The notes beneath the pieces were generated by a model. That model was not told the DNA's origin. It saw nothing but the letters and a program-made list of their open reading frames with translations, and did no database searches. From UBA4416 sp035439445 (GTDB lineage: Bacteria; Bacteroidota; Bacteroidia; B-17B0; Aurantibacillaceae): 64,000 nt of DNA. The stretch spans positions 27,171 through 91,170 of the forward strand of contig DAORKG010000011.1 of NCBI GenBank assembly GCA_035439445.1, read 5' to 3'. Position 1 is the stretch's first letter. Each line of letters begins with the position of its first letter. This document shows positions 58,703 to 64,000 of the stretch, in pieces. Made by a program: the position numbers and the translations under genes.

Positions 58703-59791
58703 TTATTCAGGTATGTTTTCGGTTAATTTTTTAAAAAATTTAAAATGATCTAAGAACTCTTTCGCAATAACTCTTAGTAGTGTATAACAAGGAATAGCCA
58801 CTACCATTCCTAATACACCTCCAAGGGCACCTGCCATTAATATTACTAAAAATATTTCAAGCGGGTGTGCTTTTACTGTATTTGAAAAAATAAAAGGTTG
58901 AATAAATATGGCATCCAACAAATTAGTTCCAATTAAAATCACTAATATTTTGGTGATAGTTGATGTAATTAATTCATATTGATTAAACTCTATACAACCA
59001 CTAATTCCTAAAAATACAGCAAAGAATAAAGTGATGATAGGTCCGATGTAAGGAATCACATTCATTATCCCTGCTAAACAACCTATTACCAGAGCATTTT
59101 TAATTCCGAACAACCACATAAGTGTTGTTACTATAAAACTTACCAATACCATATCTATAAAAAGTCCAGTAAAATATTTGCTTAGCATTTTACGGGAAGT
59201 TCTGTAAATATCAAGCATTTCACTTTCGTATTCTGAAGGAGTCATTAATAACAATGCTTTTACCACCATTTTCTCATCTTTTAAAAAGAAAAAAGTTATA
59301 AATAATACTGAAAAGATACCACCTAAAATAGAGCCTGTATATGAAATGGTATTATTAAAAACCGAACTAATATTTTGAAAATTTAAAAAATGGTTGACTT
59401 GTTCTGTGATACTGGACATAATTTGTTGTTCTGAACCCAATGATGCCAATGTATCCTTTAGAGAAGGATAATATGCGAAAATATTATGCAACACATCATG
59501 CAAATTAGATTTTGATAAAAATGTAATTTGTGAAACTAATGGAGGTAAAAACGTAATTGCGATAACATAAACAATCACAAAGAAAAAGCATAAGGTTAAC
59601 AGAGCTGCTACAGAATTATTTATTTTTAGTTTACCTATTTTAATTTTGCTAAGTAGGTTTACAATAGGCATTCCCAATAAGGCCAATATCAAAGAAATAA
59701 TTAAATAAACAACTACATTGGTAAATAAATACACAAATAAAATAGTTGCCAATAAAGTAATAATTGGGATACTGTATTTTTTTAAACTCAT
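58703..59791 (-). CDS. AI-2E family (TqsA/PerM-like) transporter
   Basis: The 362-residue membrane protein has about eight transmembrane helices in the AI-2E family order: two pairs at the N-terminus, a cytoplasmic or periplasmic loop (about 85-150) and the C-terminal IGCLAGIMNVIPYIGPIITLFFAVFLGI and LMAGALGGVLGMVVAIPCYTLLRVI blocks. The family includes an AI-2 exporter, but most members transport other or unknown solutes, including ions. It lies 22 bases after the lycopene cyclase gene and is likely co-transcribed with it. The substrate cannot be told. Confidence 0.85.
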   Translation of the reverse strand: MSLKKYSIPIITLLATILFVYLFTNVVVYLIISLILALLGMPIVNLLSKIKIGKLKINNSVAALLTLCFFFVIVYVIAITFLPPLVSQITFLSKSNLHDVLHNIFAYYPSLKDTLASLGSEQQIMSSITEQVNHFLNFQNISSVFNNTISYTGSILGGIFSVLFITFFFLKDEKMVVKALLLMTPSEYESEMLDIYRTSRKMLSKYFTGLFIDMVLVSFIVTTLMWLFGIKNALVIGCLAGIMNVIPYIGPIITLFFAVFLGISGCIEFNQYELITSTITKILVILIGTNLLDAIFIQPFIFSNTVKAHPLEIFLVILMAGALGGVLGMVVAIPCYTLLRVIAKEFLDHFKFFKKLTENIPE

Positions 59792-59813
59792 AGTTTAAAA
59801 TTACAAAAAAGCT

Positions 59814-60503
59814 TTAATCTAAAGACTTTCTGCTTTTAAAATATTCCATTAATAACACAGAACTTAATAACATGCTTAAACAGTAAAACACATCTTCTAA
59901 GGGAATTGTGAATAGCCTGATAGCCATATTTTCGTTGTTATTATAAGTAACAACAGGTAAAGCAGTTAAAACACCGTTACAAATTAAAAATGGAACTAAA
60001 GACACAAAATAGGCTAAATAAAACCTGCCTAAATTTCTGAATTTGTAAACAAAGGTTGCAAATAATACCAAACCTAAACAAATACCTGCATTAACAATGG
60101 TATAAGTTTTATCATAAAATAAAATGCAAGTCACTAAACTTAATATCGAAATCAAAATGCTAATACGTGTAGCGCATGTTCCAAGTACATCTCTTTTCAC
60201 ATACGCATTAAACACTTCATAAATAAATACACAAGAGTATGGTACACAAATAAAAAACAGGACTTCTTCGAGCGGAAGATTAACAATGTATACTCCAGTT
60301 ATATACTCCGCATTAAACCCCCATACTCCTTTTGCCGTGAATAAAATATCCCACAAAATAAAAAACAAGCCACTTATGAGCATTGCAGGAAAAAGGTATT
60401 TCCATGTTTTATAAAAAGCAACTTTCTTATCAAAGCTTAATAAAAATGGAAATATAACACTGGCAATGTTGAGTATTAAATACGTATAATGAGAGTTCAT
60501 CAT
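59814..60503 (-). CDS. crtY: Lycopene cyclase, fused CrtYc-CrtYd type
   Basis: The 229-residue protein has about six or seven transmembrane helices and two internal copies of the lycopene_cyc domain. The first contains NLPLEEVLFF (about 77) and the second TIPLEDVFYC (about 200). Each PLE(E/D) motif belongs to a subunit that in actinobacteria is a separate protein (CrtYc or CrtYd). It should form one or two beta rings on lycopene. The gene follows crtZ by 22 bases. This family is unrelated to the FAD-dependent CrtY of proteobacteria. Confidence 0.85.
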   Translation of the reverse strand: MMNSHYTYLILNIASVIFPFLLSFDKKVAFYKTWKYLFPAMLISGLFFILWDILFTAKGVWGFNAEYITGVYIVNLPLEEVLFFICVPYSCVFIYEVFNAYVKRDVLGTCATRISILISILSLVTCILFYDKTYTIVNAGICLGLVLFATFVYKFRNLGRFYLAYFVSLVPFLICNGVLTALPVVTYNNNENMAIRLFTIPLEDVFYCLSMLLSSVLLMEYFKSRKSLD

Positions 60504-60525
60504 AATTAATTGCCTAAATATACAA

Positions 60526-61005
60526 TTAACTATTTATTAAACTAGCCGAAGAATGTGGAGCATTGTTTTTAAAATATCGTAAAGGAACGATTAACATTCC
60601 AAAGTTCTCGCTATCATTTTTTTCAAGGTGTTTATGATGAATTTTATGCGCACGTTTTATTCCTTTCACATACCAATTATTTGATTTCGAAAACCATTTA
60701 AAACGTTGATGAATAATTACATCATGAACTAAAAAATAAGCTATTCCGTAAAACAAAATCCCAAAACCAACATAAAATTTATAATCAAAGCCTTGCATGG
60801 CGCCAAACATAATTCCTAACCAACTTGGTATAGCGAAAATCAGAAAGAATATATCATTTTTCTCAAAAAAAGTTACATTGCTATGATCATGATGATCTTT
60901 ATGAAAATGCCACATAGAGCCATGCATAATATATTTATGAGTAAACCAAGCCATAAATTCCATGCCCAGAAAAGCCATTAATATGATCAATACGTTCAAA
61001 ATCAT
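60526..61005 (-). CDS. crtZ: Beta-carotene hydroxylase
   Basis: The 159-residue protein has four transmembrane segments and the complete CrtZ histidine set: HKYIMH (about 23-28), HKDHH (about 36-40), HDVIIH (about 94-99) and HKIHH (about 120-124). CrtZ adds a hydroxyl to carbon 3 of a beta-ionone ring using a di-iron centre and molecular oxygen. Its place between the cyclase and the CruF-like gene makes ring hydroxylation of a carotenoid very likely. Confidence 0.92.
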   Translation of the reverse strand: MILNVLIILMAFLGMEFMAWFTHKYIMHGSMWHFHKDHHDHSNVTFFEKNDIFFLIFAIPSWLGIMFGAMQGFDYKFYVGFGILFYGIAYFLVHDVIIHQRFKWFSKSNNWYVKGIKRAHKIHHKHLEKNDSENFGMLIVPLRYFKNNAPHSSASLINS

Positions 61006-61035
61006 ACATGTATAACAAGCTAGGTTTTATTTTGT

Positions 61036-61656
61036 TTAAACAAAGTAAGTTAAAGCAATAAAAAAAGTCAATTCTACCAAATAAAAGGCTTTGGCAGTAA
61101 TGTTTGATTTTTGGGAAAGGTACTTTTGAACTAAAAGATTTAAAATGAATGATATAACAAACCAGGCAATATAATTTTGCAATGGGATAATATTGTCTTT
61201 CCAATACCAAAAATCAAACTTAGAGGCATTTTGCTCGATAAAATAATCTAAAAAAACCATTAAGAAGGCACCGAATAAGGCATTTACCCATTTGTTTTTA
61301 AATTTTGAGAATTGAGCTGTACTATATAATAATATTGCCCAATTAACTCCAATTAAAAGGGGGACAGAAAATAATTTATACCCAAACGATTGACCATAAT
61401 AATATGAGCCGAAAATAAGTTCGGTTTTTACACCGGCTACTTCAACCAAAAAACCTGACACAGCAACTAATACTAATGATGTGTAAAATTGCCACTTGGT
61501 TTGCTGAGCCATGAGCAAAACCATAGAAACAGATAACAATAAATTAACAGGGCTTAATGATTTAAAATAAGAAGGACTAACCATAAAGCCAATAAAACCT
61601 ACCACATGAAAAATGATAATAATCAATAAAGGGATATTTTTCTTTAAAAAAGACAA
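61036..61656 (-). CDS. cruF: CruF-like carotenoid hydratase (DUF422 type)
   Basis: The 206-residue membrane protein has about six transmembrane helices. GVKTELIFGSYYYGQSFGYKLFSVPLLIGVNWAILLYST (about 74-112) contains the FGxYxYG...VPLxIGxNW block of the CruF/DUF422 carotenoid biosynthesis family, and ALFGAFLMVFLDYFIEQNASKFDFWYW follows. CruF adds water to the end group of an acyclic or monocyclic carotene at the 1',2' bond. The start is TTG at 61656; no ATG is suitable. A -7 element lies 23 bases upstream, so this gene opens the operon. Confidence 0.8.
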   Translation of the reverse strand: MSFLKKNIPLLIIIIFHVVGFIGFMVSPSYFKSLSPVNLLLSVSMVLLMAQQTKWQFYTSLVLVAVSGFLVEVAGVKTELIFGSYYYGQSFGYKLFSVPLLIGVNWAILLYSTAQFSKFKNKWVNALFGAFLMVFLDYFIEQNASKFDFWYWKDNIIPLQNYIAWFVISFILNLLVQKYLSQKSNITAKAFYLVELTFFIALTYFV

Positions 61657-61678
61657 TTTATGGTTGATAGAATTAGTT

Positions 61679-61686
61679 CAAATGTA
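61679..61686 (-). promoter_or_regulatory. -7 promoter element of the carotenoid operon
   Basis: Read on the minus strand this is TACATTTG, an exact TAnnTTTG match 22 bases before the TTG start of the CruF-like gene. Confidence 0.45.
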
Positions 61687-61718
61687 ACAAAAATCAAAAA
61701 CAATTACTGCTTATTCCT

Positions 61719-61726
61719 TATATTTG
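61719..61726 (+). promoter_or_regulatory. -7 promoter element of ppk1
   Basis: TATATTTG is an exact TAnnTTTG match 29 bases before the ppk1 start and about 32 bases from the oppositely directed carotenoid element. The two transcription units diverge from this 99-base gap. Confidence 0.45.
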
Positions 61727-61755
61727 GTAACACTAAAAACAGGTGAAAGTTTAAG

Positions 61756-63873
61756 ATGAAAAAAAGTAAAATCCCTCACATTAATCGCGAAATAAGTTGG
61801 TTATCATTTAATGAAAGAGTATTACAAGAGGCGGCAGATCCATCTACTCCACTTATAGAACGCTTAAAGTTTTTAGGAATTTTCAGTAACAATCGAGACG
61901 AGTTTTATCGTGTGCGTGTAGCAACCATTAATCGTTTAACAAAACTTGGAAAAAAAGCTATTGATATTTATGGAGATGACCCAAAAGAGTTGTTGCAAAA
62001 ATTACAACGCAAGGTTATTGAACAGCAACAACACTTCGAGGAAATTTATCAGGAGTTGCTTCATGAATTAGCTAAAGAAAATGTTTTCATTATTAATGAA
62101 AAACAATTAAATAAAAATCAGCAGGAATATGTAAAAGATTATTTCCACAAAGAAGTAGAAAGGACTTTATTCCCAATAATGGTTGATGAGAATAAACCTT
62201 TTCCATATATGAAGGATAAATCGGGCTACTTATTTGTGCGATTGATTTCAACTATAGCAAAACAGAAAAATAAATACGCCTTAATTGAAATCCCTTCAAA
62301 AATTACCAGTCGTTTTATTATTTTACCTCAAGAAAAAAATAAAAAATACATTATTCTTTTAGATGATGTTATACGTTATAATGTTCATGAAATGTTTTCG
62401 GTGTTTGGTTACACAACCAAAGAAGCCATTAACATAAAACTAACACGTGATGCAGAATTGGATATCGACCAAGATGTGAGTAAAAGCATGTTGGAAAAAA
62501 TATCGAAAAGTGTAAAGGATAGAAAGAAAGGGCAACCTGTGCGTTTTGTTTATGACAGCACCATGAGTAAGGAAATGCTTGCCTTTATCATGAAAAAATT
62601 AGGAATGGATAAAAAGGATAATGCTATTCCGGGTGGTCGTTATCACAACTTTAAAGACTTTATAGGTTTCCCAAATATTGGCGAGAAAAAATTAATGTAT
62701 GAACATCCGGTTCCTCTAGTGCATAAATATTTAGACGGCATTAATACAACCATTTTGAATGTGATAAAACAAAAAGATATCTTACTACATTATCCATATC
62801 ATACTTACGATCACATTATCACCCTTTTAAGAGAAGCATCGATTGCACCTAATGTAGAATCAATAAAAATTACTTTATACAGAGTTGCTGATTCTTCCAA
62901 AATCGCAAATGCTTTGGTTAATGCGATCAAAAATGGGAAAAAAGTAACTGTATTGGTTGAGTTACAAGCTCGCTTTGATGAACAGAACAATATATATTGG
63001 GCCAATAAATTACAGGAAGAAGGTGCAACAGTTATTTATGGTGTGCCGGGATTAAAAGTACACAGTAAGTTATTTTTAATTACATCCAGAGAAAGAGGCA
63101 AGGAAGTAAAATACGCTCACATCGGAACAGGTAACTTTAATGAGAAAACCGCTCGTATATATACAGATTTTAGTTTACTAACTGCTGATAAAGCAATTAC
63201 TGATGAAATATCAGCAGTGTTTGATTTTTATGCAAATAATTTTAAAACCGGAACATATAAACATCTGGCAGTTGCTCCATTTTTCATGCGTCAAACATTT
63301 GTGAATTTGATTGATAAAGAAATAACAAATGCTAAAGCCGGAAAGCAAGCTTATATGATTTTGAAAATGAATAGTCTGGTTGATAAAGACATGATCGAAA
63401 AATTATATGAAGCATCTCAGGCAGGAGTTCAGATCACGTTAATTGTAAGAGGAATTTGCTCTTTAGTAACAGAAATAGCTGGATATAGCGATAATATTAA
63501 AGCATATAGTATTGTAGATAAATATTTGGAACATGCCAGAGTGTTTATTTTTGCTAACGGAGGAAACGAGAAAGTTTACATCACCTCTGCCGACTGGATG
63601 AGTCGAAACTTAGATAGCAGAAGCGAAGTGGCTGTTCCTGTTTTAGACACAGAAGTAAAAAAACAGATTAAGGATATTATTAATATTCAATTATCAGGAA
63701 ATACAAAAGTTCGAATATTAGACAGATTACAACAAAACTTGTATAAAAAAGCTAAACCCGGAGAGCGAAAAATTCGAGTGCAAGACGAAATATATAACTA
63801 TCTGAAAAAAGACAGAGAAGCATATTTGAAAACAAAAATAAAAACCATTACTAAATCTCTTACTACTTTATGA
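61756..63873 (+). CDS. ppk1: Polyphosphate kinase 1
   Basis: The 705-residue protein is a full-length PPK1, which makes long polyphosphate from ATP. It begins HINREISWLSFNERVLQEA, the family signature. The autophosphorylated histidine is in HIGTGNFNEKTARIYTDFSLL (His455), and the second catalytic histidine in YLEHARVFIF (about 593). The N-terminal, head and two phospholipase D-like domains are all present. The stop codon TGA overlaps the start of the next gene as ATGA, so PPK1 and the polyphosphate-binding phosphatase should be made together. Confidence 0.95.
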   Translation: MKKSKIPHINREISWLSFNERVLQEAADPSTPLIERLKFLGIFSNNRDEFYRVRVATINRLTKLGKKAIDIYGDDPKELLQKLQRKVIEQQQHFEEIYQELLHELAKENVFIINEKQLNKNQQEYVKDYFHKEVERTLFPIMVDENKPFPYMKDKSGYLFVRLISTIAKQKNKYALIEIPSKITSRFIILPQEKNKKYIILLDDVIRYNVHEMFSVFGYTTKEAINIKLTRDAELDIDQDVSKSMLEKISKSVKDRKKGQPVRFVYDSTMSKEMLAFIMKKLGMDKKDNAIPGGRYHNFKDFIGFPNIGEKKLMYEHPVPLVHKYLDGINTTILNVIKQKDILLHYPYHTYDHIITLLREASIAPNVESIKITLYRVADSSKIANALVNAIKNGKKVTVLVELQARFDEQNNIYWANKLQEEGATVIYGVPGLKVHSKLFLITSRERGKEVKYAHIGTGNFNEKTARIYTDFSLLTADKAITDEISAVFDFYANNFKTGTYKHLAVAPFFMRQTFVNLIDKEITNAKAGKQAYMILKMNSLVDKDMIEKLYEASQAGVQITLIVRGICSLVTEIAGYSDNIKAYSIVDKYLEHARVFIFANGGNEKVYITSADWMSRNLDSRSEVAVPVLDTEVKKQIKDIINIQLSGNTKVRILDRLQQNLYKKAKPGERKIRVQDEIYNYLKKDREAYLKTKIKTITKSLTTL

Positions 63874-64000
63874 TTTTTGCCGCTGTTGATATTGGAAGTA
63901 ACGCTATGCGTTTGTTATTTTGCAGAGCTTATGATGTAAATGGAAAACCACATTTTAGTAAGGAGGAACTAATTCGATTACCTATTCGTTTAGGGGAAGA
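63870..64000 (+). CDS. ppx: Exopolyphosphatase/GppA family phosphatase (partial)
   Basis: Only the first 43 codons are in the window. They begin MIFAAVDIGSNAMRLLFCRA, with the VDIGSNxxRLL phosphate-1 motif of the Ppx/GppA branch of the ASKHA fold. The enzyme removes phosphate from polyphosphate or pppGpp. The four-base ATGA overlap with ppk1 supports co-expression of the kinase and phosphatase. Confidence 0.9.
   Translation, partial: MIFAAVDIGSNAMRLLFCRAYDVNGKPHFSKEELIRLPIRLGE

Noticed and set aside
1..64000. tRNA, rRNA, prophage, insertion sequence or CRISPR
   Set aside because: I looked for cloverleaf-like segments, integrase or transposase motifs and short direct repeats in the gaps and saw none; a covariance-model scan could still find a small RNA.

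Overview
The window is a 64 kb stretch of chromosome from an AT-rich member of the Bacteroidota, probably a Flavobacteriales or related lineage. The case rests on four things. There are four proteins with type IX secretion (T9SS) C-terminal sorting domains: one gliding-type CHU_C tail and three type A tails. There are many Bacteroidota-typical families, including DUF4476, DUF2279, DUF6268, DUF4421, a PorE-like OmpA protein and a fused CrtYcd-type lycopene cyclase. Matches to the Bacteroidota -7 promoter element TAnnTTTG sit in front of several genes. Almost no Shine-Dalgarno sequences are visible. I see no tRNA, rRNA, CRISPR array, insertion sequence or prophage. No gene-free stretch exceeds about 300 bases.

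Layout. At 1-4273 a saccharopine dehydrogenase-like gene (cut by the left edge) diverges from a run holding a DUF4476 protein, a DUF423 protein, a DMT exporter and an ArnT-like glycosyltransferase. At 4399-10047 lies a 1882-residue T9SS adhesin with a glycine-rich head and a strikingly regular Ig-like repeat array. At 10134-14268 is a run of sterol desaturase, BrkB-like protein, alpha/beta hydrolase and DUF2279. At 14463-21081 come a metallo-hydrolase, a seven-repeat T9SS propeller, YebC, RecJ and a DUF6268 barrel. On the minus strand at 21085-26603 are Dtd, a small secreted protein, DsbD, a free-standing DsbD-alpha protein and SppA. A compact plus-strand operon at 26677-30740 holds folK, a deoxynucleoside kinase, an OmpA protein, an RluA-type pseudouridine synthase and a small lipoprotein.

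At 30759-36177, on the minus strand, are an outer membrane barrel, a PorE-like protein, a secreted unknown and an ABC-F protein. PruA diverges from the ABC-F gene at 36380. At 38141-40168 an operon-like run holds two tandem paralogous STAS-like proteins, a beta-barrel and UbiX. At 40268-50689 are another T9SS protein, a propeller/SpoIIE phosphatase sensor, a DUF4421 barrel, an AMP nucleosidase, an orphan HsdR-N nuclease-fold protein and an M23/LysM peptidase. At 50961-57192 are DUF2130, a sirtuin, a transaldolase-like aldolase, a T9SS protein, RsmG, an ECF sigma factor and a GT2 glycosyltransferase. At 57402-61656 are a HAD phosphatase and a five-gene minus operon whose first three genes make carotenoids. 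At 61756-64000 ppk1 overlaps ppx, which the right edge cuts.

The observations most worth following are these. The Ig-repeat array has a higher-order period of exactly 627 bp. The ABC-F protein should have one intact and one degenerate ATP site. The sirtuin has lost its zinc cysteines but keeps the desuccinylase Y-x-x-R signature. A cyclase/hydroxylase/hydratase trio points to a myxol- or saproxanthin-type carotenoid. Two STAS-like paralogues may relate to the SpoIIE phosphatase nearby. A family of four dispersed palindromic repeats includes one copy with arms of two different subtypes. All similarity statements come from reading the sequence; no database search was run.
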